Positions 1 through 9,690 are shown, counted from the stretch's first letter. The stretch is DNA of 64,000 bases from Rhodobacteraceae bacterium SB2 (GCA_001642945.1 LGRT01000037.1:186001-250000); one strand, 5' to 3'. Numbers and translations: made by a program. The notes: generated by a model not told the origin, from the sequence alone.

Positions 1-369
1 AAGGTCCTTTGCCATACCGCTCGCGCCTTGGACCAGCATCACGTAGACAACCGACGCGCCGACCACCCATGTAGGATCAAGTTGCGCCATGGCCAACAAC
101 GCCAAAACCTGCAAGCCAAGCCCTGCATAAAGTGTCGATGTCAGCCCGAACCTTGCAGCAATCCATCCTGCACAAAGGTTAGTGACCATGCCTGCGATTT
201 CGTAAAGCACGAACAAGTAGGCCAGTTGCACTGGCGAAAACCCAAGCGTGTGAAAGTGCAGCAGCACCAGCATCCGCAAGGCACCGTCGGTCAGCATGAA
301 AGCCCAATAGGCCGCCGTGACCGCAATATAGGCAGGTAGGCCCTCGGGCCGCGCCGGAGTATCGCTCAC
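1..369 (-). CDS. arsJ: ArsJ organoarsenical efflux permease (partial, 3' end outside window)
   Basis: MFS-type permease that exports 1-arseno-3-phosphoglycerate, the unstable product made from arsenate by the partner GapDH. The visible 123 codons are the N-terminal part. They begin with a GTG that overlaps the GapDH stop (GTGA, 366-369) and include [20 protein letters not shown] near residue 19 and [17 protein letters not shown] near residue 48, both characteristic of the ArsJ family. Hydrophobic segments fit the first MFS helices. There is no ATG in a suitable place, so the GTG start is chosen because of the translational coupling. The C-terminal part lies beyond position 1. Family identity is recognised from memory, not searched. 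Confidence 0.85.
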   Translation of the reverse strand, partial: MSDTPARPEGLPAYIAVTAAYWAFMLTDGALRMLVLLHFHTLGFSPVQLAYLFVLYEIAGMVTNLCAGWIAARFGLTSTLYAGLGLQVLALLAMAQLDPTWVVGASVVYVMLVQGASGMAKDL

Positions 370-1397
370 AGACTATCCCCAACCATACAGGCCACATCAA
401 CCAGACGGTAGGCATAGCCCATTTCGTTATCGTACCAGGCATAAATCTTCACTTGCGTAGCATTGATGACCATGGTCGACGGCGCATCCACGATACAGGA
501 GCGTTTGTCATTGGTGTAATCGGTCGATACGAGAGGGCGTTCCTCGTAGCCCAGAATGTCCTGCAAAGGTCCCTCTGCTGCCGCCTTGAACAGGGCGTTG
601 ACCTCTTTCGCGGTCGTTGCGCGCTCCACTTCGAACACGCAGTCCGTCAAAGAAGCGTTCAGCAGGGGAACCCGTACGGCATGCCCATTCAAGCGGCCTG
701 TCAATTCCGGGTAAATTAGTGTGATCGCCGTGGCACTGCCTGTCGTGGTCGGGATCAGAGAGTTCAGCGCAGATCGGGCGCGGCGCAGGTCTTTAGCAGG
801 CCGGTCTACAATCGTTTGGGTGTTCGTGACATCATGGATCGTCGTGATCGACCCGTGTTTGATGGTCAGGTTCTCGTGGATCACTTTCACCACAGGAGCA
901 AGACAGTTGGTCGTACAACTAGCTGCCGTAACAATGCGATGGTGGTCTGGGTCATAGATACCTTCATTGACACCATAGACGATGTTCGCGGCATTACCGT
1001 CCTTAACCGGCGCTGACACCACAACCTTCTTTACCCCAGCATCGAAGTAGGGCGCGATCTTGGCCTCTGTCTTAAAAACCCCAGTACAGTCGATAACCAC
1101 ATCGATACCATCCAGAGGCAGCTCAGATATGTCCCGCGTCCCAATGAACGGAAGGCGCGTACCGTCGATTGTGAGGCTATCAGCATCGTATGAAAAATCC
1201 GCTTTCCATCGGCCATGAACCGTATCAAACTCGAGCAGATGTGCGTGCATCTCTGGGTCGCCGACAGCATCATTGATCCACGCGATCTTTGCACCGCGTT
1301 CTAGCAATGGCTTCAGGGCGAGCTTTCCGATACGACCAAGGCCGTTGATCGCTACACGTGGCATCGGCTTAACTTTTTCATCAACGTTGAGCTTCAT
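366..1397 (-). CDS. ArsJ-associated glyceraldehyde-3-phosphate dehydrogenase
   Basis: Type I GAPDH of 343 residues. The Rossmann motif INGLGRIGK is at about residues 17-25 and the catalytic cysteine at about C161 in SCTTNCLAP, with a histidine in the TTIHDVTN stretch. Pairing with arsJ marks it as the arsenate-detoxification type: it forms 1-arseno-3-phosphoglycerate from glyceraldehyde 3-phosphate and arsenate. A role in central glycolysis is less likely but not excluded. The first ATG gives an 11-residue extension before [10 protein letters not shown]; the internal ATG at 1364 would give the usual family N-terminus, and neither has a strong ribosome site. It is translationally coupled to arsJ downstream. 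A small dyad (1419-1434) lies in its leader. Confidence 0.88.
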   Translation of the reverse strand: MKLNVDEKVKPMPRVAINGLGRIGKLALKPLLERGAKIAWINDAVGDPEMHAHLLEFDTVHGRWKADFSYDADSLTIDGTRLPFIGTRDISELPLDGIDVVIDCTGVFKTEAKIAPYFDAGVKKVVVSAPVKDGNAANIVYGVNEGIYDPDHHRIVTAASCTTNCLAPVVKVIHENLTIKHGSITTIHDVTNTQTIVDRPAKDLRRARSALNSLIPTTTGSATAITLIYPELTGRLNGHAVRVPLLNASLTDCVFEVERATTAKEVNALFKAAAEGPLQDILGYEERPLVSTDYTNDKRSCIVDAPSTMVINATQVKIYAWYDNEMGYAYRLVDVACMVGDSL

Positions 1398-1418
1398 TAG
1401 CTATAATACCGGCTTTTG

Positions 1419-1434
1419 GGTTCCAACTTGAACC
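1419..1434. promoter_or_regulatory. Small dyad in the gapdh-arsJ leader
   Basis: GGTTC, six bases, GAACC lies about 20-40 bp upstream of the GapDH start, close to a TATTAT-like -10 element on the minus strand. Its position fits an operator. No ArsR gene is visible in the window, so the regulator is unknown and the site is only a candidate. Confidence 0.3.
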
Positions 1435-1464
1435 TAGAAAGTAATTTTCAGTTTAGAACAAATG

Positions 1465-1492
1465 AAAAGAGCGCACTTTGCACAGCGCGCTC
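1465..1492 (-). terminator. Rho-independent terminator of pstS
   Basis: Read on the minus strand, GAGCGC and GCGCTC pair as a 6-bp stem with a 12-base loop, followed directly by TTTTC. It sits just after the pstS stop (1514), so pstS is probably transcribed separately from gapdh-arsJ. Confidence 0.65.
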
Positions 1493-1513
1493 ACTTCAGT
1501 AATCTTGTTTCGA

Positions 1514-2533
1514 TTAATTCAACGGACCCATTTTAGTTCCACCATCTGCAACCATGGCTTGAGTAGCCGCCAATTCAGGATCGGAAACCAAGCCGTATTC
1601 AGACAGTGGCCCATCTGGACCTGCGATTTCATCACTAACAAAGAAATCGACATATTCCTGCAAGCCTGGGATCACCCCCAAATGTTGCATTTTGACGTAA
1701 AAATACAGAGGGCGAGACACTGGATAGACACCACTTGCAATGGTCTCCGTAGATGCTTCAATTCCATTTATCTTTGCTGCATATATCGTGTCAGTATTAT
1801 TCAATAGAAAGCTTAAACCGAAAACACCAATGCCGTTTGGATTTGATGCCAAACGTGCCAAAGTCTCAGTGTAGTCGCCGTCAATATCTACTGAGCGACC
1901 GTCGGTGCGAACTTTAAAGCACTCTTTCTCGGCCTTCTTTTTATCTCCACCATTCTGTTTGAAGAACAAATCATAAGAACCAGCCTTCTTACAGCCTGCC
2001 AACATTACTTTCTTCTCAAATACTTCACGAGTGCCATGCTTCGTTCCTGGGATAAACAGCATGATTTCACGGTCTGGCATAGCAGGATCTATAGCTTGCC
2101 AATTAGATGCATTAGACTTGTCACTTGCCGCCAAATAAATGTGCATCGGTGTTAGGTTTTCAAAACCTTTGGTCTCCAAACGGCTTGCGAATACTATGCC
2201 ATCATACCCAATGCGCACTTCCATAATATCGGTCACACCATTCGATGCACAATTATCTATGTCACTCTGCTTTATGCGGCTGGATGAATTCGCGATATCT
2301 GTTGTGTTAGCGCCAACCCCTTCACACATCTTTTTGCGACCCGCTCCAGAACCACCAGACTCGATCAACGGTGTAGGAAAATCAAAATTTTCTCCAAAAG
2401 CTTCAGCGACGATTGCGGCGTAAGGTAGTACCGTTGACGAACCTGCCGCATGTACGTTATCGCGAGCAAAAGCAAAACTCGCTGATAATGACACTGCACT
2501 AAATGTTGAGACTGCTATTTTTAAAAAGGTCAT
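1514..2533 (-). CDS. pstS: Phosphate ABC transporter substrate-binding protein (PstS)
   Basis: Periplasmic phosphate-binding protein of 339 residues. A signal peptide ends near residue 23 (SFAFA). Ligand-loop motifs typical of PstS follow: AAGSSTV at about 29-35 and ESGGSGAGRKKMCEG near 58-72, then NSSSRIK. Four or more cysteines suggest disulfides, as in many marine PstS proteins. No pstC, pstA, pstB or phoU is adjacent, so it is an orphan binding protein here. Its position upstream of the arsenate-export pair suggests handling of arsenate that enters when phosphate is scarce. An 11-bp periodic Pho-box-like array precedes it and a terminator follows it. A role as a specialised arsenate/phosphate discriminator cannot be judged from sequence alone. 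Confidence 0.88.
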   Translation of the reverse strand: MTFLKIAVSTFSAVSLSASFAFARDNVHAAGSSTVLPYAAIVAEAFGENFDFPTPLIESGGSGAGRKKMCEGVGANTTDIANSSSRIKQSDIDNCASNGVTDIMEVRIGYDGIVFASRLETKGFENLTPMHIYLAASDKSNASNWQAIDPAMPDREIMLFIPGTKHGTREVFEKKVMLAGCKKAGSYDLFFKQNGGDKKKAEKECFKVRTDGRSVDIDGDYTETLARLASNPNGIGVFGLSFLLNNTDTIYAAKINGIEASTETIASGVYPVSRPLYFYVKMQHLGVIPGLQEYVDFFVSDEIAGPDGPLSEYGLVSDPELAATQAMVADGGTKMGPLN

Positions 2534-2920
2534 AAATCTTTCCTTGCTTAGGACTTTTACACAGAAGCGAGCGATTTGCTCGAATAGCCGCTAGTTAATA
2601 AAGGTTTGTAAAATTTAAGTGACCGTTTTGTAAAAATTTGATGAACTTTTGCTCAAAGTAAAACTACTTGATTTTGTGATAATCCTATTGTGATCAGGCT
2701 AGTACGTTTATTGCAGGTTTTATAAAACTTATGACGCCAAAAAGATCCTAATAAAGCTTTGATAACTTGGATAGCTTTCCCAAAGGCCATGCGTGTGATT
2801 CTAGATATTAGATAGGCGAGATATTTCGGTCCAAAAGCGTTACAGTGCCTGCGCAGGATTTGGGCAAATGGCAGATTAGAGCCCTCTTTACCAAATGTTA
2901 TAATCTGAACTAATTGCTGG
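2534..2920. other. Intergenic region upstream of pstS (387 bp)
   Basis: AT-rich stretch between the pstS start and the end of the next minus-strand gene. It holds the Pho-box-like array at 2597-2636. I see no supported gene in the remaining part. Confidence 0.6.
2597..2636 (-). promoter_or_regulatory. Pho-box-like 11-bp repeat array upstream of pstS
   Basis: On the minus strand the heptamers TTTTTAC, CGGTCAC, ATTTTAC and CTTTATT follow one another with 4-base AT-rich spacers, giving an exact 11-bp period. PhoB boxes are 11-bp direct repeats of a CTGTCAT-like heptamer plus an AT-rich 4-mer. CGGTCAC is the best match and the other units are weak. The array lies about 65-105 bp before the pstS start, a normal distance. 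Confidence 0.4.
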
Positions 2921-3859
2921 TCAGGTTATAGAGTTTCTGGAAAAGATCGAAAACAAGCGCCCATCTGTCACGGCAAAACCCAAGCCAATGATCGCAAAAC
3001 CAATCCATGCTTCCAGTCCCATTTGTTCACCAAGGAACAAAACACCAAGTCCAATGGCGAATGGTGGAATGAGCAAGGTGACCAGTAAAAGATTGGCGGC
3101 GCCAGCTCTTACTAGAATGGCAAAGTAGAGCACATATGCCAGTGCAGTCGACAAAGCAGCCATCCCAATCAGAGCGCCCCAGACGCTTGCTGAGAGTTCT
3201 AGATTTGGTGGGCCATCAAACATAATGACAATTGGGATCATCAACAGAGTGCTACCGATCAACATACCAAATGCGTTCATGAGTGGTGGTTGACCAGCAA
3301 GCGCGGTCTTTCCCCAGGCACCGGCAAACGCGTAAGAGAGAGTTGCGCCAAGTATGGCAAGTTGAGCGAGATTGCTTGGGTTAAAGTCATTCAAAGCGCT
3401 TGGACCCATTATGAAGGCCACCCCCGCAATGCCCAAAGCAGCACCAATTATCTTTTTTGCAGTCAAAGGCTCGTCGCGAAGCAATAACCCAGCCACAACC
3501 GCTGCAAACATAGCAGTCGTCCCGTTGAGAATGGACGCCAGCCCGCTCTCAATCTGCGTCTGTCCCCAGAATATCAGTGAGAACGGAATAGCGTTGTTGA
3601 GGGCACCCATCACTAGATAAGCTCCCCAAATTTTTGGGGAACGCGGAACGGAAATTCCTTTGAAGAGGACAATCAACGCCAGTATTGGCAATGCCCACAC
3701 GACCCGGTGAAGGGTGATGGTGAGCGGCGGAACCTCACGCAGAGCAATCTCTCCAAAAAAAAACGAACCTCCCCAAACGGCTGCCAACAGCAACAGCATG
3801 GTAGTTGAACTCAAATCTAAAGTCAGAGGTGTGGGCTTGGTCATTTTGGGCTGGTCCAA
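2921..3859 (-). CDS. EamA-family (DMT) membrane transporter
   Basis: Membrane protein of 312 residues with about ten hydrophobic helices in two EamA repeats. The first begins LLLLAAVWGGSFFFGEIALR and the second near LAILGATLSYAFAGAWGK. The helix-end signature LFLGEQMGLEAWIGFAIIG is typical of the family. Members export or import small metabolites, and the substrate cannot be inferred from sequence. ATG at 3859 is the first start; M6 is possible. It stands alone, with 275 bp to the acyl-CoA dehydrogenase upstream. Confidence 0.85.
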   Translation of the reverse strand: MDQPKMTKPTPLTLDLSSTTMLLLLAAVWGGSFFFGEIALREVPPLTITLHRVVWALPILALIVLFKGISVPRSPKIWGAYLVMGALNNAIPFSLIFWGQTQIESGLASILNGTTAMFAAVVAGLLLRDEPLTAKKIIGAALGIAGVAFIMGPSALNDFNPSNLAQLAILGATLSYAFAGAWGKTALAGQPPLMNAFGMLIGSTLLMIPIVIMFDGPPNLELSASVWGALIGMAALSTALAYVLYFAILVRAGAANLLLVTLLIPPFAIGLGVLFLGEQMGLEAWIGFAIIGLGFAVTDGRLFSIFSRNSIT

Positions 3860-4007
3860 TTTCTCTTATTGTTGTCTGTTAATACCCCAGCGGAACCATG
3901 GATGACGACCCGTTTCGTGCGGGTATGGTCAAACCAACCAATTGTCGCATCCAATAGATTAGGCAATCAAAGCGGACCATGGTGCAGCCGCAGCGAATTC
4001 ACACTTT

Positions 4008-4059
4008 GTCCGCAAAGCAGACCTTTGTTCAGCGCACAGCGACCGGCAGCTTTGCGGAC
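4008..4059. repeat. Perfect 11-bp inverted repeat
   Basis: GTCCGCAAAGC (4008-4018) and GCTTTGCGGAC (4049-4059) are perfect reverse complements separated by 30 bases. They lie in the non-coding gap between the EamA gene and the acyl-CoA dehydrogenase gene. There is no following T-run in either direction, so this is not an evident terminator. It may be an operator or an intergenic repeat-family relic. Confidence 0.45.
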
Positions 4060-4134
4060 GAAGCAACCATGGCTGTTTGAGATGGTAGCTTTAAAAACCG
4101 CCAGCCTTTTTCTATAATTCCGCTATGCAACGGA

Positions 4135-5340
4135 TTACTCTGCAGCGACGGATACAGTGGCTTCATCCGCTTCACCAAAGCCTTTGGGGATTGGTAAATC
4201 TGGCAGTTCAGCTGCACGCTTTTGCAAGGAACGCCCTATAACAACGCGGCTAATTTCTGTTGTGCCATCAACTATCCGCAGCATTTGTGCGAGACGAGAC
4301 AAACGGTCCAGCCCATAAGGTTGCAGCAAACCCATTCCGCCCAAAACTTGTGTACAAGTGTTCGCAGCTTTTACAGCCGCATCAGGTACAAATCGTTTTG
4401 CATGTGCGGCCATAAGTGGCCCTTTTGGTGTGCCAAGCGCTTCTGCGGCTTTGCGATACAAAAGTTTAGAAGCTTCAAGATCAGTTGCCACTTCACCTAA
4501 CATCCATTGGATGCCATCTAGATCAAGGTTTGTAGCGCCGAACATTTTTCGATTTTTAGAATAAGAGAGGGCTGTGTCGAGGGCTGATTGCATCAGGCCG
4601 CAGCATCCTGAGGCTATAGAAACGCGCGCAATATCAATCGCCATCAGCGAGCCTTGAAAGCCCTGACCGATGGGTAGGATGATATTATCTTCGCTGACAA
4701 CGACATTTTCTAAATACATCTCTGACATCGGTAGAAACTTATAGGATGGCGTATCATACATTGGACCAAAGCTGACCCCTGATGCATCAGCAGGTATAGC
4801 AATCATCGCCATATCTTTGTGCCCAGGTACATCGCTTGTTTTCACCACCGTGAAGTAGACATCCGCCTCAGTTGCCAAGCTTACCCATGCTTTCGCACCG
4901 CTGATTGTCCAAGTGCCATCCTCGTTTATCGTGGCGCGGGTATACATCTTCATTGGGTCAGATCCCGATTGAGGTTCGGTCAATGCGAAATTCGCCAACT
5001 TTCGACCGGAGGTGAGTTCCATTCCCCATACGTCTTTAAATGCTTCGGTGCCGTATCCACATGCAGCAAAAGTGCAAATATTATGCATCGAAAGGGCAAA
5101 CGCGTAAGCGCCATCTCCTAGCCCTAGCTGTTCATAGACTTGTATACCCTCTGATAGCGGTAAGCCCTGCCCTCCAAATGCTTCGGGCGCGTATAACCCC
5201 ATGAGGCCTGCAGCACCTGCTTTGTCAGAAGCAGCACGGGGCCAAGTTTTTGTTATATTCCAGTTATCAACATGCGGTAAAATCACCTCTTCTGCATGAA
5301 GACGAGCAGCTTCGAGAATTCCATTGAGTTTTTCGGACAT
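4135..5340 (-). CDS. Acyl-CoA dehydrogenase family protein
   Basis: FAD-dependent acyl-CoA dehydrogenase of 401 residues. The N-terminal helical domain is followed by the flavin/substrate loop [16 protein letters not shown] near residues 118-133, a beta domain ([16 protein letters not shown]) and a C-terminal helical domain with QVLGGMGLL and [12 protein letters not shown]. The last motif corresponds to the YEGTxxIQR region of medium-chain enzymes, where Glu is the catalytic base; here the residue is Asp. ATG at 5340 is chosen because AAAGGAACATTCT precedes it; the upstream ATG adds eight unlikely residues. Substrate is unknown. The divergent spacing to an AraC gene hints at a catabolic role. 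Confidence 0.85.
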   Translation of the reverse strand: MSEKLNGILEAARLHAEEVILPHVDNWNITKTWPRAASDKAGAAGLMGLYAPEAFGGQGLPLSEGIQVYEQLGLGDGAYAFALSMHNICTFAACGYGTEAFKDVWGMELTSGRKLANFALTEPQSGSDPMKMYTRATINEDGTWTISGAKAWVSLATEADVYFTVVKTSDVPGHKDMAMIAIPADASGVSFGPMYDTPSYKFLPMSEMYLENVVVSEDNIILPIGQGFQGSLMAIDIARVSIASGCCGLMQSALDTALSYSKNRKMFGATNLDLDGIQWMLGEVATDLEASKLLYRKAAEALGTPKGPLMAAHAKRFVPDAAVKAANTCTQVLGGMGLLQPYGLDRLSRLAQMLRIVDGTTEISRVVIGRSLQKRAAELPDLPIPKGFGEADEATVSVAAE

Positions 5341-5524
5341 AGAATGTTCCTTTCGACAGGCCACCCTTTCCTATCCCGCCAAATCCATGAAGAGGGCGAG
5401 TTTAAGAAAACGCAACGGTTTACATAAATTGGTTATTTTATGGACGAATAACGTTCTTAAATTTCTTTATCCATCTCTTCAGATGACAGGTTATTGTCAA
5501 AAAGTGACAAATTAATCTAATGCA

Positions 5525-6544
5525 CTATTTCCCGTTTCGATAAGAGCTTGGCGTGGTGCCTGTCCAACTTTGAAAAGCGCGGTGAAAATTTGCAGCAGAA
5601 GAAAAACCAACCTCATGTGCAATCTCTTCGATACTTTTCAACCCTATTGAAAGGTGACGGATTGCGATATCGCGGCGCAAAGCGTCCTTGATGGATTGGA
5701 ATGATGTGCCGTCGGCTTCTAACCGGCGGATCAAAGTGCGTGACGTCAAATGCATCGAGCGAGCAACCTCGGTCAGATTGGCGGATTCCCAACCCATCCG
5801 GCTTAAATAACTGCGGACCCGCAATGCCTCAGTATGTTCGCGAGAGCGCGTAAAAATCCAATCGCGCGGAGCATTCTCCAAAAACAAGTCAAGATCTGCT
5901 GTGCTGCGGATTTGTACAGGGCCGAGATCTGCTAGATCAAAAGAAATGAAAGTCTGCCGACAAGAAAATTTCACTAATGACGGAAAAATTACCGAATAAT
6001 CATCTGCAAAGTTGGGGCTATCAAAGGCAAACCCTACCTCGCTTACAGGAACCTCCTTACGGTCTAACCAAGAAATAAGACCATGCGCCAGCTTGAGGAT
6101 CAGCATATGTCCAAATCGCTGCGGCATGCTTTCATCTTGCGCCTCAAGCGCGAGCACAAGCCTGTTGTCTTTTTCGTTTAGCGTGAACTGATACTCGTCC
6201 AATAATAGGTTCCAAAACGTTGAAAACCTATAAAGCGCTGATGTGAGTGATGTCGCTTCGCGTACAGATGTCAAAAGGTGCTGCAAAGCACGTGCTCTGA
6301 TAGGGCGCTTCCAAAGCCCCATCATTTCATCACCAGTTTCCACTGCAGAAAGTTGATAAAGACGAACCAGTTGATCTAATGTCACACGAGCCTGTGATAG
6401 GTTGTGTTCGATCGTTAAATCAGCGTGTTTCAAAAATGAAAGAAACTTTTCTTCAGTACAGAGGAGGCGCAACGCGTATAACCAGTCTTCTATGAAAAGG
6501 TATGATACAGTTGAATACTGTGCTGATGAAACTTTAGCTTTCAT
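5525..6544 (-). CDS. AraC-family transcriptional regulator
   Basis: Regulator of 339 residues. The N-terminal region resembles the arabinose-binding-like sensor domain found in OruR/ArgR-type AraC proteins. The C-terminal AraC helix-turn-helix pair lies at about residues 240-335 (NLTEVARSMHLTSRTLIRRL, then IEEIAHEVGFSSAANFHRAF and TPSSYR). It lies between the dehydrogenase gene (4135-5340) and the dimethylglycine-dehydrogenase-like gene (6746-9166), all on the minus strand, so either could be its target. No specific operator is recognisable in the flanking gaps. Confidence 0.85.
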   Translation of the reverse strand: MKAKVSSAQYSTVSYLFIEDWLYALRLLCTEEKFLSFLKHADLTIEHNLSQARVTLDQLVRLYQLSAVETGDEMMGLWKRPIRARALQHLLTSVREATSLTSALYRFSTFWNLLLDEYQFTLNEKDNRLVLALEAQDESMPQRFGHMLILKLAHGLISWLDRKEVPVSEVGFAFDSPNFADDYSVIFPSLVKFSCRQTFISFDLADLGPVQIRSTADLDLFLENAPRDWIFTRSREHTEALRVRSYLSRMGWESANLTEVARSMHLTSRTLIRRLEADGTSFQSIKDALRRDIAIRHLSIGLKSIEEIAHEVGFSSAANFHRAFQSWTGTTPSSYRNGK

Positions 6545-6745
6545 ATCGATGTCACTACCACGTGATCAAAAGTTTTTGAAGCCAGCCTGAATATTAGGTG
6601 TTCACGTTTACGGATATCAATTTATCTATCATCATTGGCCTGTATTAACCCTATCAGACGAACACGATCCCTTCGTTCGACCTAAAATATTGCGGGTTCT
6701 AAGTGGTCGACTACACCAAATCATCGACCTCAAGTTAAAGATTTT

Positions 6746-9166
6746 CTAAGCCCGCAGTTTTTTACCCGTGGGATCGAAGGGGGGCTGATGCAGTATTTTG
6801 GCTTTATGCGGTTGGCCAAGCACCATAACTTCCACCTCATCCCCTGGTCGTACATCTTTGACCATAGCCAATGCTAAAGAGAGGCCAACGCTATACCCAT
6901 ATGCGCCAGATGTCACCCGTCCAACGCCATTACCGTCTTTGAATACTGGCTCACCCCCTGTGGCATCAGCGTTTGAAGCGGTTACCGCGGCCTCATTAAG
7001 ATGCAGCAACACCATCTGTTCGCGCGGCTCTTGCGCCAGAACCGCTTGCAGCGCGGCTTTATTGAGAAAATCTTTATCCATTTTACACAGGCGATCCATG
7101 TCCTGCTCATGCGGCCAATATTCGGGGCTGTATTCACGCGACCAGCTACCATATCCTTTTTCTACACGCATCGCCATAAGCGCGCGGCTGCCCACTGGCC
7201 CAACTCCAAATTCTTTGCCTGTCTCAAGTAAAGCTGTGTAAAGCGCCTTTTGATCCGCTGTGTTACAATGTACTTCCCAGCCGAGATCACCGGTAAAAGA
7301 CACACGCAGCATTTTCACATCAATACCGGCCAAGTCGGCACATTTTGAGCGCATAAATTGAAAATCTTCGTTATTCAGCGATGTATTTGTCAGGCGTTGC
7401 AAAATTTTGCGAGATAGGGGACCGGCCAGGTTGAACCCGCAGACTGCTTCAGTCCGACTGTCAAACCTAACGCCCTCTGGCAGTGGCACTGAATCAAAGA
7501 ACCGTTTGTGATAGCGCTCCGCCATGCCTGAGCCGAAAATCCAGTACTCATCCTGTGCAATCAAGGTGACGGTAAAATCCCCCGCCAGACCGCCGCGCCT
7601 TGATATCAGCGGCGTCAGGCAGGATCGCCCCACCTCAGTTGGCATTTTATTAGCAAAAACCGCATCCAACCAGTCACGCCCTTTTTTGCCTTGCACCACA
7701 TATTTGGCAAAATTGGAAATATCGATAATACCGGCTTTTTCGCGCAGCATTTTACATTCTTTGCCCACTGGCTCGAACCAATTTTGACGGGTGAAACCAT
7801 TGGTGTCTTTAACCCCCGGCGTCTCGGCGAACCAAAGCGGATGTTCCCAGCCATAGTTGAGCCCCATGACCGCGCCCATCTCTTTTTGCATCTGATAAAT
7901 GGGGCGCGTGCGCACCGGACGACCTGCAGAGCGCTCTTCATTGGGGAAGTGGATGCTAAAACGATGGGCATATTGATCGCCAACACGCGATTTGGTGAAT
8001 TCTTTGCTTGCCCATGCGCCAAAGCGTGCCACATCCCACGCAAACATATCGTATTTTGTTTCGCCCTCAATTATCCATTCAGCCGCCAAAAGCCCCAAAC
8101 CGCCTGACTGGCTAAAGCCCGGAATAACACCGTTGCAACAAAAATAGTTTTTCAGTTCAGGCACTGGGCCAAACAATACATTACTATCTGGTGACCAAAT
8201 CATCGGGCCGTTGATCACCCGTTTAATTCCTGCCTCGCCCACGGCAGGTACGCGTTCGATTGCGCGCATCATATTTTCTTCGATCCGCTCCAGATCATCT
8301 TCAAACAACTCATGGCCAAATCCGGCAGGCGTTTCGCCCTCGGCCCAGAAGCGTAGGTTGCGCTCATAAGCACCAACCAGAAGGCCTTTGCCCTCTTGAC
8401 GCAAATAATATTCACCATCGCGATCTGCCACCGATGGCAAACGGCGGTCCATCGCATCAATCTGGGCAATTGTTTCAGTGACAAAATACTGGTGTTCGGT
8501 GGGTTGCAGTGGCAATTCAAACCCTGCAAGCCTAGCAACTTCGCGGCCCCAAAGACCAGCGGCATTAACCACCCATTGGGTTTTAATGTCACCTTTAGAT
8601 GTTCGCACGACCCAACTGCCATCAGGCTGAACTTCAGTCCCTGTTACTGGTGTAAAGCGGTATATTTCTGCCCCGTTCTGACGTGCGCCGGCGGCATACG
8701 CGGCGGTCACGCCCGAGGGGTCGACATTGCCGCCATCAGGTTCCCACATAATCGAGCGGATGCCATCAAAATTCACCAGTGGATGCAACTCTTCAGCTTC
8801 TGAACGAGTGATTTCAGAAAAATTCATTCCGTAAAGCTTCGCTTTTGCCGCCTGAAGCTGCAATTGGTGTGATCGATTCTGAGTTTGCGCAAGATAAAGG
8901 GATCCGGGCTGGAAAACGCCGCAACTCTGGCCGGTTTCCGCCTCTAGGTCTTTATAAAGCCCCATGGTGTAATGCTGTATGCGACTTATATTGGTGCTAT
9001 CGTGAAGTCCGTGGATATTGGCAGCCGCATGCCATGTTGAGCCTGAGGTCAACTCATCCCGCTCCAGCAGAATAACATCGTTCCATCCTAATTTCGTGAG
9101 GTGATAGAGGATCGAGCATCCAACAACCCCGCCGCCGATTACCACTGCCTGTGCATGCGTTTTCAT
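6746..9166 (-). CDS. Dimethylglycine/sarcosine dehydrogenase-like FAD-GcvT oxidoreductase
   Basis: Enzyme of 806 residues with the complete architecture of the DMGDH family: an N-terminal DAO domain with GGGVVGCS at about 11-18, the flavin-attachment segment SGSTWHAAAN near residue 41 (its His carries covalent FAD in characterised homologues), an FAO_M linker, then GcvT and a C-terminal barrel that bind folate. The reaction is oxidative N-demethylation, passing the methyl group to tetrahydrofolate. Dimethylglycine or sarcosine from glycine betaine breakdown are the likely substrates, but these cannot be separated by eye. It appears monocistronic, with a hairpin in its leader (9214-9233). Confidence 0.85.
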   Translation of the reverse strand: MKTHAQAVVIGGGVVGCSILYHLTKLGWNDVILLERDELTSGSTWHAAANIHGLHDSTNISRIQHYTMGLYKDLEAETGQSCGVFQPGSLYLAQTQNRSHQLQLQAAKAKLYGMNFSEITRSEAEELHPLVNFDGIRSIMWEPDGGNVDPSGVTAAYAAGARQNGAEIYRFTPVTGTEVQPDGSWVVRTSKGDIKTQWVVNAAGLWGREVARLAGFELPLQPTEHQYFVTETIAQIDAMDRRLPSVADRDGEYYLRQEGKGLLVGAYERNLRFWAEGETPAGFGHELFEDDLERIEENMMRAIERVPAVGEAGIKRVINGPMIWSPDSNVLFGPVPELKNYFCCNGVIPGFSQSGGLGLLAAEWIIEGETKYDMFAWDVARFGAWASKEFTKSRVGDQYAHRFSIHFPNEERSAGRPVRTRPIYQMQKEMGAVMGLNYGWEHPLWFAETPGVKDTNGFTRQNWFEPVGKECKMLREKAGIIDISNFAKYVVQGKKGRDWLDAVFANKMPTEVGRSCLTPLISRRGGLAGDFTVTLIAQDEYWIFGSGMAERYHKRFFDSVPLPEGVRFDSRTEAVCGFNLAGPLSRKILQRLTNTSLNNEDFQFMRSKCADLAGIDVKMLRVSFTGDLGWEVHCNTADQKALYTALLETGKEFGVGPVGSRALMAMRVEKGYGSWSREYSPEYWPHEQDMDRLCKMDKDFLNKAALQAVLAQEPREQMVLLHLNEAAVTASNADATGGEPVFKDGNGVGRVTSGAYGYSVGLSLALAMVKDVRPGDEVEVMVLGQPHKAKILHQPPFDPTGKKLRA

Positions 9167-9690
9167 TTCGTCCCCCTGTTTAAACCGATCTTGTTGCTTT
9201 GTCTGTCAACTATAGGGGTGCTGGAGCATCCCTATCGTCTATCTTTACACGTTCAACCAAGTTTCCACTGATGCCACCAAATAAAAGATTACGCATCAAT
9301 TCCTGCTTAAAAACGACAAAAATCTATAAACTGCTTTTCTTGCAGCCACAAAACGTTTGGTTCAATCCACGCCTCATGCCGGACTCACCTCAAATTACGA
9401 TGAACATTTTTGCAAACACATCAACTTCTGGGTAAACCATGACGCGTTCTAGGCTTAAGTTGGTTGGTCTGAGAGCGCCAAATACTACCTAATAAGGAGA
9501 TTTGGGATATAAAATTTTGGTTTTTGATGGATATATCGACCTTTTTATTCACCTTTTAAGTCTGTATGGCCTGCCCGGATGCGGATGCGATAGACTGCTG
9601 GGGCAGTAAAGAACCAAAATACTCAGTACTATTGATGGACGGGTCGGTTTCGAACCTACAGATTTAAAATATTCCTATATAGCACAACCT
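9167..9690. other. Divergent intergenic region (524 bp)
   Basis: Separates the DMGDH-like gene (minus) from an EamA gene (plus). Apart from the hairpin at 9214-9233 I see only AT-rich promoter-like sequence. A 78-codon frame at 9199-9435 has no recognisable product and low-complexity composition, so it is not called. Confidence 0.5.
9214..9233. promoter_or_regulatory. Leader dyad upstream of DMGDH-like gene
   Basis: AGGGGTGC, TGGA, GCATCCCT forms an 8-bp stem with one G-U-type mismatch. It lies about 50 bp before the DMGDH-like start and could be an operator or a 5' UTR hairpin. No following T-run. Confidence 0.35.

Noticed and set aside
9641-9690. Minus-strand sequence like a tRNA T arm (GGTTCGAAACC)
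   Set aside because: The T stem has an A-G mismatch, and the bases after it give CAA instead of CCA. No acceptor or anticodon partner is seen.
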